64,000 nt of DNA from positions 744,001-808,000 of the forward strand of contig NZ_LS483369.1 of NCBI RefSeq assembly GCF_900475315.1, written 5' to 3'. This DNA is from Neisseria cinerea (lineage in GTDB: Bacteria; Pseudomonadota; Gammaproteobacteria; Burkholderiales; Neisseriaceae). Both the position numbers and the translations under genes were made by a program. The notes under the pieces were generated by a model. The model was given only the letters and a program-made list of their open reading frames with translations. It did no database searches and had not been told where the DNA came from. Shown here piece after piece: positions 18,490 to 27,246 of the stretch; the first letter of the stretch is position 1, and every line of letters starts with the position of its first letter.

Positions 18490-19170
18490 ATGATTTTCCA
18501 AACAGTCTGGTTTTCAGATATGCTGCTGGGGGCTTCATGGATTGCACTCATCCTCCTATTGGCAGCTTCCGGACCGTCCGCATACCGTTCGCTTGTCCGC
18601 TACCGTTCCGCCGTACCGCTCTGTATCGTTATTTTTTCTGCGGCATGGAGTTTGAACACCGCTGCCGGAGGCGGACAACTTGCCCAAATGAGCTATCACC
18701 TGCTCGCCGTCAACCTGGTCGCTCTGATGGTGGATACCTCTGCCTCCCTTTGGCTTGCCTCGATTCTAATGCTTCCATACTGCCTGCTGTTTGCCGGCTC
18801 TTCCGGTGCGTATCCTGCAAACGTATTGGTTCTGATTTTGCCCGCACTTGTCGTCAACCGCCTGTCTCGTATGCTGGTCGACCGCCTGCCGCCCAATATT
18901 TTTGTCTTTATCTTCCTCAACGGATTTTTGTCTGCCGCTGCCGGCATATTGCTGACGGGCATTATCGTGGTTGCCGTTTTAGACGGCATCCATGCGTTCG
19001 GGCAGGATGTTTTATGGACTGCCGCCCTGCCTGTATTCATCTTGATTGCATGGGCGGAAGCTTTTCTCAGCGGCATAGCCACCGCCATTTTCGTGGCATT
19101 GAAACCCCATTGGATCAATACTTTCGATGACAACCGGTATTTAAAGTCCGACCGCAGCATCTGGCAATAA
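18490..19170 (+). CDS. CbiM/NikM-like energy-coupling factor membrane protein (orphan)
   Basis: 226-aa inner-membrane protein with about six to seven hydrophobic segments. The pattern, including [20 protein letters not shown] and a central pair of long hydrophobic helices, resembles the CbiM/NikM substrate-specific component of cobalt/nickel ECF transporters (COG3235). No CbiN, CbiQ or CbiO partner is adjacent, so transport is unproven. TATAAT at 18451-18456 may be its -10. A weak, mutated DUS follows, then crcB. Confidence 0.65.
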   Translation: MIFQTVWFSDMLLGASWIALILLLAASGPSAYRSLVRYRSAVPLCIVIFSAAWSLNTAAGGGQLAQMSYHLLAVNLVALMVDTSASLWLASILMLPYCLLFAGSSGAYPANVLVLILPALVVNRLSRMLVDRLPPNIFVFIFLNGFLSAAAGILLTGIIVVAVLDGIHAFGQDVLWTAALPVFILIAWAEAFLSGIATAIFVALKPHWINTFDDNRYLKSDRSIWQ

Positions 19171-19198
19171 TCTTTCAGATGGCATGGATACGCATAAT

Positions 19199-19558
19199 AT
19201 GTTCCCCCACATCCTTCCCCTCTTCATTGGAGCAGCATTCGGAGCAACTGCGCGTTGGCTGCTCAACCTCGCCGTTCCCGCATCAATACCTCCGGCCACA
19301 GGCAACCTGTTTGCCAACTGGATAGGCGCTTTTCTTATCGGAATCTTTGCCGAAACCGTCAACCACCCGCAATGGAAGCTGCTGCTGATTACCGGTTTTC
19401 TCGGCAGCCTGACCACGCTTTCCGGATTTTCGCTGGAAACCGTAACCCTGCTCCAATCGAATCGTCCTGCTTCAGCACTTGCCAATATTTTCCTGCACAC
19501 GGCAGGTTCGCTGCTGCTGACTTGGCTCGGGCTGAAGATAGGGACGGCAGTCAAATAA
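19199..19558 (+). CDS. crcB: fluoride exporter CrcB/Fluc
   Basis: Small membrane channel that lets fluoride leave the cell; functions as an antiparallel dimer. It has 119 aa from this ATG, with four membrane segments. Family motifs are [10 protein letters not shown] at the start, [13 protein letters not shown] in the second segment, and [13 protein letters not shown] in the third. An in-frame ATG 15 bases upstream (19184) is an alternative; neither has a clear ribosome site. I saw no fluoride riboswitch upstream. Confidence 0.88.
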   Translation: MFPHILPLFIGAAFGATARWLLNLAVPASIPPATGNLFANWIGAFLIGIFAETVNHPQWKLLLITGFLGSLTTLSGFSLETVTLLQSNRPASALANIFLHTAGSLLLTWLGLKIGTAVK

Positions 19559-19634
19559 TCGAAAAAATTGCTTCCTTTGGTTTTGACATAATCTATAAAT
19601 TGGCTTCGCTTGTTTAAATACTGCCTGTGCCAAT

Positions 19635-19741
19635 TATAGTGGATTAAATTTAAATCAGGACAAGGCGACGAAGCCGCAGACAGTACAAATAGTACGGCAA
19701 GGCGAGGCAACGCCGTACTGGTTTAAATTTAATCCACTATA
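19635..19741. repeat. Correia element (CREE), short form
   Basis: 107-bp Neisseria miniature element with terminal inverted repeats TATAGTGGATTAA at the left and TTAATCCACTATA at the right, and the internal GACAAGGCGACGAAGCCGCAG. It lies between crcB and a terminator. Such elements can carry promoters or be cut by RNase III when transcribed. Confidence 0.92.
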
Positions 19742-19783
19742 CCATTCTCAAATTCAAATTAAGCTTTTAGGTCTATAACAAAG

Positions 19784-19820
19784 AAAAAGCCTTGGTAGGA
19801 TAAACCTACCAAGGCTTTTT
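19784..19820 (-). terminator. perfect 16-bp bidirectional terminator hairpin
   Basis: AAAAAGCCTTGGTAGG and CCTACCAAGGCTTTTT flank a 5-base loop, with T runs in both directions. It ends 2 bases before the stop of the small minus-strand reading frame at 19822, suggesting real transcription there. Confidence 0.85.
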
Positions 19821-19821
19821 A

Positions 19822-19977
19822 TTAAAAAAAACGCTCTATTACTGTGCCTAAAAATGCAAAAAAAGTAACCATCATAACCCTTTTGCCAAAATCAATATCA
19901 TCATCCGATGAATGAATTGACGGTATATAAGAAAGAGCTAATAAACTCATAAACCAGTAAAAAAAAACCAGTAACAA
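19822..19977 (-). CDS. unrecognised small membrane protein with a T9 tract near its start
   Basis: A 42-51 codon minus-strand frame. From the ATG at 19950 it reads MSLLALSYIPSIHSSDDDID, then GKRVMMVTFFAFLGTVIERFF; a TTG at 19977 would add LLVFFYWF. It ends at a strong terminator. A run of nine T (plus-strand A at 19959-19967) sits within the 5' part; another frame opens upstream with ATG (MNIFVTGFFLLV), so a one-base change in the run could join that start to this body. No good ribosome site is visible. It may be a degraded gene rather than an active one. Confidence 0.35.
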   Translation of the reverse strand: MLLVFFYWFMSLLALSYIPSIHSSDDDIDFGKRVMMVTFFAFLGTVIERFF

Positions 19978-20124
19978 AGATATTCATTATTAACCATTCT
20001 TAAAAATTATCAGGTTCTTTTGGGTAATTATCATCCCCTTTTCTCTCTTATTACTAAAGCACGAATGACTTTAAAGGACGCGCCCAGAGACAAGCCGAAA
20101 AGATATATCCCATCCGCCAAACAA

Positions 20125-20154
20125 ACTGCCCGCCGATCTACTCCGGCGGGCAGT
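20125..20154 (-). terminator. GC-rich terminator of the NUDIX gene
   Basis: ACTGCCCGCCG pairs with CGGCGGGCAGT around an 8-base loop, and TTTGTTT follows on the minus strand, 12 bases past the gene's stop. Confidence 0.75.
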
Positions 20155-20166
20155 TCCAACATCCTG

Positions 20167-20703
20167 TCAATCCTTCATCAGCCAGTATTGCAAACCGATT
20201 AATGTTTTACCGTCTTTAATTTCATCGTTTGCCAATGCCTGACGGACTTCCTCCTTCGACATCAAGACGGCTTCCGTTATTTCATCTTCATCATTAGAAA
20301 GCGTACTGCCCAAACGCACACCTTCCGCTTCGAATAGATACATTTTTTCGTTGCAAAAACCGACCGCCGTATAAAAACTGTAAAGCAGGCGTACGCTGTC
20401 AGCGGTATAAGGCGTTTCTTCAGCCAGTTCTCGTAAAGCGCATGCCGCCATATCTTCACCCGCCATATCGAATTTGCCGGCAGGCAGCTCTAAAGTTGCC
20501 TGATTTGCCGCATAACGCCACTGCCGTACCAAAACCACTTTCCCCTCGTCCGTAACCGCCAAGACACATGCCGCACCTGGATGACGGATGACGATACGCT
20601 GCCCTTCGTTACCGTTGGGTAGTCTGACCTTATCCTTGCTGATACTGACAAATTCACCTTCGTACAGGGTTTCCCCGCTTAGTTTCACTTCCCTTAAATC
20701 CAC
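20167..20703 (-). CDS. NUDIX hydrolase, ADP-ribose pyrophosphatase-like
   Basis: 178-aa cytoplasmic enzyme that hydrolyses nucleoside-diphosphate-linked compounds, probably ADP-ribose. The NUDIX box is present as GKFDMAGEDMAACALRELAEE (residues ~95-115), with the metal-binding Glu residues. The upstream ELPAG and the beta-strand start resemble NudF-type ADPR pyrophosphatases. It is the last of a likely pair with folB, 30 bases downstream of that gene, and ends at a GC-rich terminator. Confidence 0.85.
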   Translation of the reverse strand: MDLREVKLSGETLYEGEFVSISKDKVRLPNGNEGQRIVIRHPGAACVLAVTDEGKVVLVRQWRYAANQATLELPAGKFDMAGEDMAACALRELAEETPYTADSVRLLYSFYTAVGFCNEKMYLFEAEGVRLGSTLSNDEDEITEAVLMSKEEVRQALANDEIKDGKTLIGLQYWLMKD

Positions 20704-20733
20704 TGTATTTCCTTTCTATTTCCAGCCTGCAAC

Positions 20734-21090
20734 TCAATCTTTATCTTTACCGCGTTCGATTTCTACGCCGACTTCCCTTACACCCGGCAAAATACCCGGC
20801 TTAACGATTTTTACGCGTACCCATACCGCACCGAAACATCCCAAAACCCAATCCGCAATATATTCGGCCAAAGCCTCTAAAAGCAGGAAGTCCTGTTCTT
20901 TCAGCTGTCGGCGCAATGTTTCGCACACTTCGGCATAGTGTACCGTATTGCCTATATCGTCGTCCGCAGCCACTTTTTCAGGGACGCCGATATCCAAATC
21001 AATTATTAACGGCTGCAAATGTTCACGTTCCCAACCGTACACGCCGATAAGTGTTTCCGCCCTCATCCCGTGCAAAAAGATTTTATCCAT
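20734..21090 (-). CDS. folB: dihydroneopterin aldolase FolB
   Basis: Cleaves dihydroneopterin to hydroxymethyl-dihydropterin and glycolaldehyde in folate synthesis. It has 118 aa, the family length. It opens with IFLHGMRAETLIGVYGWERE, the FolB start with the catalytic Glu, has the Tyr in NTVHYAEVC and the conserved LLEALAEYIAD, and ends with VKIVKPGILPGVREVGVEI. It is divergent from plsY, sharing a short upstream region. Confidence 0.92.
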   Translation of the reverse strand: MDKIFLHGMRAETLIGVYGWEREHLQPLIIDLDIGVPEKVAADDDIGNTVHYAEVCETLRRQLKEQDFLLLEALAEYIADWVLGCFGAVWVRVKIVKPGILPGVREVGVEIERGKDKD

Positions 21091-21145
21091 AATCCGACCC
21101 GTTTTTTGCTAAAATAACCGCACCATTCTAAGTAAAGTACCGCAA

Positions 21146-21754
21146 ATGTTCAATATACAGACTATTGCCGTTGCCGTTTCCTATTTGATCGGTTCACTCT
21201 CTTTCGCCATTATCGTCTCCAAGTATTACGGCATGGACGATCCGCGCACCTACGGCTCCGGCAATCCCGGTGCAACCAATGTTTTACGCAGCGGCAAAAA
21301 AAAGGCAGCTGCACTGACACTGTTGGGAGACGCTGCCAAAGGTTTGGCCGCCGTCCTCCTCGCGCGTATGCTTCAAGAACCGCTCGGCTTATCCGAAACG
21401 ACGGTTGCCGCCGTTGCACTGGCCGCACTGATCGGACATATGTGGCCGGTATTTTTCGGATTTAAAGGCGGCAAAGGTGTGGCAACGGCATTGGGCGTGC
21501 TTCTGGCACTCTCTCCCGCAACCGCCTTTACCTGTGCGTTGATTTGGCTTGTTATGGCATTCGGCTTCAAAGTATCCTCTCTTGCCGCATTAACCGCCAC
21601 AATCGCCGCCCCCCTTGCCGCACTGTTTTTTATGCCGCATACTTCTTGGATTTTCGCAACCCTCGCAATCGCCATATTGGTGTTACTCCGCCATAAGAGC
21701 AACATCCTCAACCTGATTAAAGGCAAAGAAAGCAAAATCGGCAGCAGCCGCTGA
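21146..21754 (+). CDS. plsY: acyl-phosphate:glycerol-3-phosphate acyltransferase PlsY
   Basis: Makes lysophosphatidic acid from acyl phosphate and glycerol 3-phosphate at the inner membrane. It has 202 aa with five membrane segments. The three family motifs are SGNPGATNVLR (near 38), FKGGKGVAT (near 108) and HKSNILNLIKGKESKIG at the C-terminus. A DUS hairpin follows. The nlaA product encoded at 49.2 kb would catalyse the next acylation step. Confidence 0.95.
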   Translation: MFNIQTIAVAVSYLIGSLSFAIIVSKYYGMDDPRTYGSGNPGATNVLRSGKKKAAALTLLGDAAKGLAAVLLARMLQEPLGLSETTVAAVALAALIGHMWPVFFGFKGGKGVATALGVLLALSPATAFTCALIWLVMAFGFKVSSLAALTATIAAPLAALFFMPHTSWIFATLAIAILVLLRHKSNILNLIKGKESKIGSSR

Positions 21755-21774
21755 TTTCCCATCCATCCCTGTTT

Positions 21775-21805
21775 ATGCCGTCTGAACCACCGCTTCAGAC
21801 GGCAT
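21775..21805 (+). terminator. inverted DUS pair after plsY
   Basis: Complete DUS and its complement around a 7-base loop, between plsY and rlmJ. Confidence 0.75.
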
Positions 21806-21833
21806 CCGAATATCCCCCGCCGTTTTATTGACC

Positions 21834-22679
21834 ATGCTCAGTTACAGACACGCATTCCACGCCGGCAACCATGCCGACATGCTCAAACATTTCACACTTT
21901 TCCTCGTCCTGCAATATTTCAACAAAAAAGACAAAACCTATTGGTATATTGATACGCACGGCGGTGCAGGTTTGTACGACCTTGGCAGCAGCGAAGCGCA
22001 GAAAGTCGGTGAATACCGCCAAGGCATCAGCCTGATTCGACAGGCGCAAAACCTGCCTGCCGAACTGTCTGACTTTGCCTTGCACATACAAAAAATCCTG
22101 CCCTCATCCGAACTTTACTGCGGCTCTCCGTGGCTGGCACAGTCTATGACCCGTGCGACCGACAAACTCCGACTGTTCGAATTGCATCCTGCCGATTTCA
22201 TCCGTCTGCAGAACAATATGAACGAAGTAGGCTTGGGCAAACGCGGACAAATATTGCGCGAAGACGGTTACAAAGGACTGATTTCCCTGCTGCCGCCCCC
22301 GCCGCGCCGTGCCGCCGTCCTCATCGACCCGCCCTATGAGGAAAAACAAGACTACCGGCGCGTGACGGATACGCTCAAAACCGCACTGAAACGTTTTGAG
22401 TCCGGCTGCTATTTGGTTTGGTATCCCTGTTTAAGCCGCGAAGAAAGCCGGAAACTGCCCGAAGAACTGAAAAAACTTCTGCCCGACAACTATCTTCATA
22501 CCGAGCTCCACGTGCATACCCCGAAAACCGACGGTTTCGGCATGCACGGCAGCGGAATGTTCGTGATTAATCCCCCTTACCTTTTAGCCGAGCAATTGGC
22601 GGCAAATCTCCCCGCCCTGACACGGCTGCTCGCGCAAGACGAAGGCGCGCACTATCTTTTGGACAGCAAAATCCGCTGA
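21834..22679 (+). CDS. rlmJ: 23S rRNA (adenine-2030-N6)-methyltransferase RlmJ
   Basis: Methylates A2030 of 23S rRNA using S-adenosylmethionine. It has 281 aa. The start LSYRHAFHAGNHADMLKH is diagnostic for RlmJ, and the catalytic DPPY motif is in LIDPPYEEKQDY near residue 165. The SAM-binding IDTHGGAGLYDL is near 42. I chose this ATG because the family begins with MLSYRH; a TTG two codons upstream is less likely. Confidence 0.93.
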   Translation: MLSYRHAFHAGNHADMLKHFTLFLVLQYFNKKDKTYWYIDTHGGAGLYDLGSSEAQKVGEYRQGISLIRQAQNLPAELSDFALHIQKILPSSELYCGSPWLAQSMTRATDKLRLFELHPADFIRLQNNMNEVGLGKRGQILREDGYKGLISLLPPPPRRAAVLIDPPYEEKQDYRRVTDTLKTALKRFESGCYLVWYPCLSREESRKLPEELKKLLPDNYLHTELHVHTPKTDGFGMHGSGMFVINPPYLLAEQLAANLPALTRLLAQDEGAHYLLDSKIR

Positions 22680-22685
22680 CTCTAA

Positions 22686-22715
22686 ATGCCGTCCGAACCA
22701 CCTTTCAGACGGCAT
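22686..22715 (+). terminator. inverted DUS pair, one arm mutated, after rlmJ
   Basis: The left arm reads ATGCCGTCCGAA with one changed base; the right arm is perfect. Likely terminator of rlmJ. Confidence 0.65.
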
Positions 22716-22731
22716 CTTCCATCAAACAAAC

Positions 22732-22766
22732 AAAACCGGACGATACGTTGACCATATCGTCCGGTT
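22732..22766 (-). terminator. 12-bp perfect hairpin ending the small lipoprotein gene
   Basis: AACCGGACGATA and TATCGTCCGGTT around a 9-base loop; on the minus strand TTTTGTTTGTTT follows. It lies 25 bases past the stop of the lipoprotein at 22791. Confidence 0.8.
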
Positions 22767-22790
22767 CTGCATAAAACCAGTATTCAAAAA

Positions 22791-23123
22791 TCAGAACACG
22801 CTTTTCAACACTCCGACCGTGCCGACCACACCGTTCAGCAGCATCAGACCGCCGGCAGCCGTACCCATACCCTGACGAAGCGCATCATTTTTATTAGCAC
22901 GTTTTTCACGTTCCAAAGCCAACTCTTCAGAAACATTTTGACGTTGGCGTCGATGCTGAGCCAATTCCGCACGGCTGATCTGAGCTTCTGCGCGGTTACG
23001 TCCTGCTTTGATTGCGGCCGAATCGTCGCCAATGGCATAGTTGCCTACGGAATTTTCAGAAGCACAAGCAGCAAGCAAAACGGCACACATAGCAACAACG
23101 GAAATATTTTTCAAGTTTTTCAT
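22791..23123 (-). CDS. small lipoprotein with a charged helix and glycine-rich C-terminus
   Basis: 110-aa lipoprotein of unknown role. The signal peptide ends LLAAC (Cys20). The mature protein has a long Arg/Glu/Ala-rich helix (RNRAEAQISRAELAQHRRQR onward, ~42-82), then a hydrophobic Gly-rich tail (GMGTAAGGLMLLNGVVGTVG) that could enter a membrane. It sits next to another small lipoprotein with a similar RAE-rich helix, so the two may be old paralogues. It has its own terminator. Confidence 0.75.
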   Translation of the reverse strand: MKNLKNISVVAMCAVLLAACASENSVGNYAIGDDSAAIKAGRNRAEAQISRAELAQHRRQRQNVSEELALEREKRANKNDALRQGMGTAAGGLMLLNGVVGTVGVLKSVF

Positions 23124-23173
23124 ACCTGTCCTATTATCTCAAAATAAAGGAAAAAACTAATCTAACTGGCGTA

Positions 23174-23416
23174 TTATCGGATGAAGTAAATATTGGGTGA
23201 ATTTTCGTTTACCTTTTTGATGGCAGCTGCCGCATCCATCATTTCTTCCCGATGTTCTTTACGGTATTCAGCTCGCTCGGCACGCTCGCTTGCCTGAATA
23301 GCGCGACTTCTCGCCTGCATTTCCGCAGCAGATTCTTGAGGTACAAAACGGCGGTCTGCGTAAGTACATGCCGTCATCAACATCGCAGCTGCCGATAATA
23401 AAATCAATTTCTTCAT
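23174..23416 (-). CDS. small lipoprotein with RAE-rich helix
   Basis: 80-aa lipoprotein of unknown role. The signal peptide from the ATG at 23416 ends LMTAC, and the mature part is mostly one charged helix (ARSRAIQASERAERAEYRKE). AGGTGG lies 8 bases before this ATG; an in-frame GTG at 23428 is an alternative start. The AT-rich region upstream (23430-23500) probably holds its promoter. The stop is 50 bases before the start of the similar lipoprotein gene on the same strand. Confidence 0.7.
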   Translation of the reverse strand: MKKLILLSAAAMLMTACTYADRRFVPQESAAEMQARSRAIQASERAERAEYRKEHREEMMDAAAAIKKVNENSPNIYFIR

Positions 23417-23678
23417 TTTACTAGCCACCTATATTTAAATTCATAAATCATTTAATAATGATATATAATGTTAATATATTACATATATGAGGTCAATATT
23501 ATTTAAAAATAAATTTGGCATTTTGTACTTCCTGGTCCGCATACCGCGTTCCGACTTGCCCCATGCCGTTTTTTTACACTACAATCCCCTAGACCATCCT
23601 GCAAAACGCACCAAAGGAATACGCCGCAATAACCTGCCGCCTTTCAGACGGCATAAACTTTTCCGAGACGAGCAAACC

Positions 23679-24653
23679 ATGAACACACTGATCCGATTCC
23701 TCCCCGAACACCTGCAACAAAACCAGCTGCCCGAATCACTCGGCGGCGTTTTACTGTCTGTCGTTTCCGCCTGTACCGAAATCAACGCCAAAGTCCGCCT
23801 GGGTGCACTTGCCGGCGTATTGGGCATGGCAGGTACGGGCAATATTCAGGGCGAAGACCAGAAAAAACTGGATGTTATCGCCAACAACATCATGATTGAC
23901 GCACTCAAAGCCAATCCTGCCGTTGCCGGGCTCGCAAGCGAGGAAGAAGATACATTCGTAAACGCCGATGAAAACGGATGCTATCTCGTTCTCTTCGATC
24001 CTTTAGACGGCTCGTCCAACATCGATATCAATATCTCCGTCGGTACCATTTTCTCCATCCTTGAAAAACCTGAAGGAGAATTGAAAACCGAATCCTTCTT
24101 ACAAGCCGGCAGATGCCAGCTTGCCGCAGGCTATGTCCTCTACGGGCCTCAAACCCAGCTCGTGTTCACATTCGGGCACGGCGTATATATGTTCACACTC
24201 AATGCCGAAAACGAATTTGTGCTGACCAAAGAAAACCCGAAAGTACCGGAAAGCACCAAAGAATTCGCCATCAACATGTCCAACCGCCGCCATTGGTTTC
24301 CTCCCGTACAACAATACATAGACGAGCTCTTGGCAGGCGAAACCGGTACGCGCGGAAAAAACTACAATATGCGCTGGGTAGCCAGTATGGTTGCCGAAAT
24401 CCACCGCATACTGATGCGCGGCGGCGTGTTCATGTATCCGCAAGACAAACGCGACCCTGCCAAACCTGGCAAACTGCGCCTGATGTACGAAGCCAACCCT
24501 ATGAGCCTGATACTTGAACAAGCCGGCGCGTCGGCAAGCAATACACATCAGGACATGCTCGACATACGCCCGGAAAACCTGCACCAGCGCGTCGCCGTTG
24601 TCATGGGCAGCAGTGAAGAAGTGGATTACCTCAACCGTCTGCATTCAAAATAG
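23679..24653 (+). CDS. fbp: fructose-1,6-bisphosphatase class I
   Basis: Hydrolyses fructose 1,6-bisphosphate to fructose 6-phosphate in gluconeogenesis. It has 324 aa from this ATG, the family length; the open frame runs back to 23487 but that part contains a half DUS and has no family match. The metal-binding signature LFDPLDGSSNIDINISVGT is near residue 105-123, and KLRLMYEANPMSLILEQAGG-like sequence near 270 is the sugar-binding region. Confidence 0.93.
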   Translation: MNTLIRFLPEHLQQNQLPESLGGVLLSVVSACTEINAKVRLGALAGVLGMAGTGNIQGEDQKKLDVIANNIMIDALKANPAVAGLASEEEDTFVNADENGCYLVLFDPLDGSSNIDINISVGTIFSILEKPEGELKTESFLQAGRCQLAAGYVLYGPQTQLVFTFGHGVYMFTLNAENEFVLTKENPKVPESTKEFAINMSNRRHWFPPVQQYIDELLAGETGTRGKNYNMRWVASMVAEIHRILMRGGVFMYPQDKRDPAKPGKLRLMYEANPMSLILEQAGASASNTHQDMLDIRPENLHQRVAVVMGSSEEVDYLNRLHSK

Positions 24654-24762
24654 GCAGAGGCCGTACTGATTTTGGCATCGGAGGCAGCGTGAATCCGATA
24701 CTGCCGCCGATATTTCAAGCATACCCCGGAAAGATAGAAAACTGTCTTTCCGAACGATAAAA

Positions 24763-24791
24763 ATGCCGTCTGAAAAATTTTCAGACGGCAT
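24763..24791. terminator. bidirectional inverted DUS pair between fbp and the DUF465 gene
   Basis: DUS pair with a 5-base loop, AAAA before and TTTT after, between convergent genes. Confidence 0.8.
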
Positions 24792-24812
24792 TTTAAAAAT
24801 TAAAGCTCAAAT

Positions 24813-25031
24813 TTATTTGCCTGCCACTTTTTGCAGGATGGCGTACAGTTCGTCTTTCAATTTCAATTTGGCTTTTTTCAGTTCCTCAATCGCTTCTGCA
24901 CCGCTGGTAATCGGATTATTGACCAAACCGGTAATTTTGTCGTCCAGCTCGTTGTGCTCGTCAAACAGACGTGCGAAGTGGGAATCTTCCTGTTTCAACT
25001 TGGAAATCAAATCACGGTATTCTGGGAACAT
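24813..25031 (-). CDS. DUF465 (YdcH-like) small coiled-coil protein
   Basis: 72-aa cytoplasmic protein, almost entirely helical. The pattern DLISKLKQEDSHFARLFDEH, ELDDKI and IEELKKAKLKLKDELYAIL is typical of the DUF465/YdcH family. Function is unknown. It is convergent with fbp and divergent from glyA. Confidence 0.85.
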   Translation of the reverse strand: MFPEYRDLISKLKQEDSHFARLFDEHNELDDKITGLVNNPITSGAEAIEELKKAKLKLKDELYAILQKVAGK

Positions 25032-25241
25032 ATTGCTCTCCTCTCTTCATTAACGGGTTAAAAAGCAAACTGAATCTTTACATCGATTATAACAAAGATA
25101 ATATTTTTATCCAGTATTTTATTGGATGCGGCAAAATTTTCTTTTAACACCGCCGTCCGGTTGATAAAACCGTTGACAATATCACGCTTTACGCATAAAT
25201 TTTCAGCCCTTATACCCTGATTACACAAAGGAGCCGAGAAC

Positions 25242-26492
25242 ATGTTTTCAAAAAGCGTTACCCTCACACAATATGACCCCGATTTGGCAGCAGCCATTGC
25301 CCAAGAAGACAAGCGCCAGCAAGACCACGTCGAGCTGATCGCCTCTGAAAACTACGTCAGCTGCGCTGTTATGGAAGCCCAAGGTTCGCAATTGACCAAC
25401 AAATACGCTGAAGGCTATCCCGGCAAACGCTACTACGGCGGCTGCGAATACGTCGATATTGTCGAACAATTAGCGATTGACCGAGTAAAAGAACTGTTTG
25501 GCGCCGCCTATGCCAACGTTCAACCGCACTCCGGCTCCCAAGCCAACCAAGCCGTGTACGCTTCTGTTTTGAAACCGGGCGACACCATTTTGGGCATGTC
25601 TCTGGCACACGGCGGCCACTTGACCCACGGTGCAAGCGTTAATATCTCAGGCAAGCTCTACAACGCCATTACTTATGGTTTGGATGAAAACGAAGTGCTC
25701 GATTATGCTGAAGTAGAACGCTTGGCTCTTGAACACAAACCTAAAATGATTGTGGCCGGTGCATCTGCCTACGCGTTGCAAATCGACTGGGCAAAATTCC
25801 GCGAAATCGCCGATAAAGTCGGCGCATACCTCTTTGTCGACATGGCGCACTATGCCGGACTGATTGCCGGCGGCGAATATCCTAACCCCGTGCCATTCTG
25901 CGACTTCGTAACCACCACCACCCACAAAACCCTGCGCGGCCCTCGCGGCGGTGTGATTTTGTGCCGCGACAACACGCATGAAAAAGCGTTGAACTCTTCC
26001 ATCTTTCCAAGCCTGCAAGGCGGCCCGCTGATGCACGTCATCGCCGCTAAAGCCGTTGCGTTCAAAGAAGCCCTGCAACCCGAATTCAAACAATACGCGA
26101 AACAGGTGAAAATCAATGCTGCCGCCATGGCGGAAGAATTGGTCAAACGCGGTTTGCGCATCGTTTCCGGCCGTACCGAAAGCCACGTTTTCCTCGTTGA
26201 CCTGCAACCGATGAAAATCACCGGTAAAGCTGCCGAAGCCGCTTTGGGCAAAGCTCATATCACCGTCAACAAAAACGCCATCCCGAATGATCCGGAAAAA
26301 CCATTCGTGACTTCCGGCATCCGCATCGGCTCCGCCGCCATGACCACACGCGGCTTTAACGAAGCCGACGCACGCGTATTGGCAAACCTGGTTGCCGACG
26401 TATTGGCCAACCCTGATGACGAAGCCAACCTTGCCAAAGTCCGCGAACAAATTACCGAGCTATGTAACAAATACCCCGTTTACGGTGCGTAA
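25242..26492 (+). CDS. glyA: serine hydroxymethyltransferase GlyA
   Basis: PLP enzyme that interconverts serine and glycine and supplies methylene-tetrahydrofolate. It has 416 aa, matching the family. [12 protein letters not shown] is near residue 30, and the PLP lysine lies in [15 protein letters not shown] near 230. AAAGGAG precedes the ATG at good spacing. The 200 bases upstream, shared with the DUF465 gene, hold its promoter region but I could not pick a single promoter. A DUS terminator follows. Confidence 0.97.
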   Translation: MFSKSVTLTQYDPDLAAAIAQEDKRQQDHVELIASENYVSCAVMEAQGSQLTNKYAEGYPGKRYYGGCEYVDIVEQLAIDRVKELFGAAYANVQPHSGSQANQAVYASVLKPGDTILGMSLAHGGHLTHGASVNISGKLYNAITYGLDENEVLDYAEVERLALEHKPKMIVAGASAYALQIDWAKFREIADKVGAYLFVDMAHYAGLIAGGEYPNPVPFCDFVTTTTHKTLRGPRGGVILCRDNTHEKALNSSIFPSLQGGPLMHVIAAKAVAFKEALQPEFKQYAKQVKINAAAMAEELVKRGLRIVSGRTESHVFLVDLQPMKITGKAAEAALGKAHITVNKNAIPNDPEKPFVTSGIRIGSAAMTTRGFNEADARVLANLVADVLANPDDEANLAKVREQITELCNKYPVYGA

Positions 26493-26508
26493 ACTTTTTT
26501 AAAAACAA

Positions 26509-26535
26509 ATGCCGTCTGAAAATTTCAGACGGCAT
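26509..26535 (+). terminator. inverted DUS pair after glyA
   Basis: DUS pair with a 3-base loop and a run of five T after it, 17 bases past the glyA stop. Confidence 0.8.
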
Positions 26536-26583
26536 TTTTCCAATCGGTTAAAATACGCGGTCTGTCTTTTTAGGAAATGCACC

Positions 26584-27228
26584 GTGGTTGCATCTGCCAT
26601 CGACTTCATCCTCCATATCGACCAACACCTGCTTGCGCTGTCGGCGCAATACGGCATTTGGATTTACGCCATTTTATTTACTATTGTGTTCTGCGAAACC
26701 GGCCTGATTGTTACGCCCTTCCTGCCCGGCGATTCGCTGCTGTTTGCCGCCGGCGGGATTGCCGCACTAGGAGGTATGGATATTCATCTGATGGTTATGC
26801 TGCTATTTGCCGCCGCCATACTCGGCGACGCCCTCAATTTTACCGTCGGTAAGTATTTCGGCGGCAGGCTGTTCGCCAACCCCGATTCTAAAATCTTCCG
26901 ACGCGAATATCTCGATAAAACCCACCGTTTTTACGAAAAACACGGTGGAAAAACCATCATCATTGCCCGTTTTGTACCTATCGTCCGCACCTTTGCCCCC
27001 TTTGTTGCCGGCATGGGCAAAATGCATTATGCAAAATTTATCCGCTATAACATCATCGGCGGCTTCTTGTGGGTTATCCTGTTTTCTTATGCAGGCTATT
27101 TCTTTGCCAACTTCCCCGTCGTAAAAAACAATCTGGGCTTGGTGATGGGCGGCATCATTATTATTTCTATCCTGCCGGGTGCGGTTGAAATTGCCCGCGC
27201 CAAACTTGCGGTAAAATCCAAACGGTAA
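26584..27228 (+). CDS. DedA-family membrane protein
   Basis: 214-aa inner-membrane protein of the DedA/VTT family; members act in lipid-carrier and membrane-potential homeostasis. The family motifs [22 protein letters not shown] (acidic and proline residues, near 37-55) and [19 protein letters not shown] (near 120-138) are present. The GTG start follows AGGA by 8 bases; an ATG at 26509 lies inside the glyA terminator and is unlikely. Confidence 0.88.
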   Translation: MVASAIDFILHIDQHLLALSAQYGIWIYAILFTIVFCETGLIVTPFLPGDSLLFAAGGIAALGGMDIHLMVMLLFAAAILGDALNFTVGKYFGGRLFANPDSKIFRREYLDKTHRFYEKHGGKTIIIARFVPIVRTFAPFVAGMGKMHYAKFIRYNIIGGFLWVILFSYAGYFFANFPVVKNNLGLVMGGIIIISILPGAVEIARAKLAVKSKR

Positions 27229-27246
27229 CTGTTGAGAATTTGTATC

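Noticed and set aside
25647-26450. 267-codon open frame antisense to glyA
   Set aside because: Same explanation: codon-bias shadow of a highly expressed gene.
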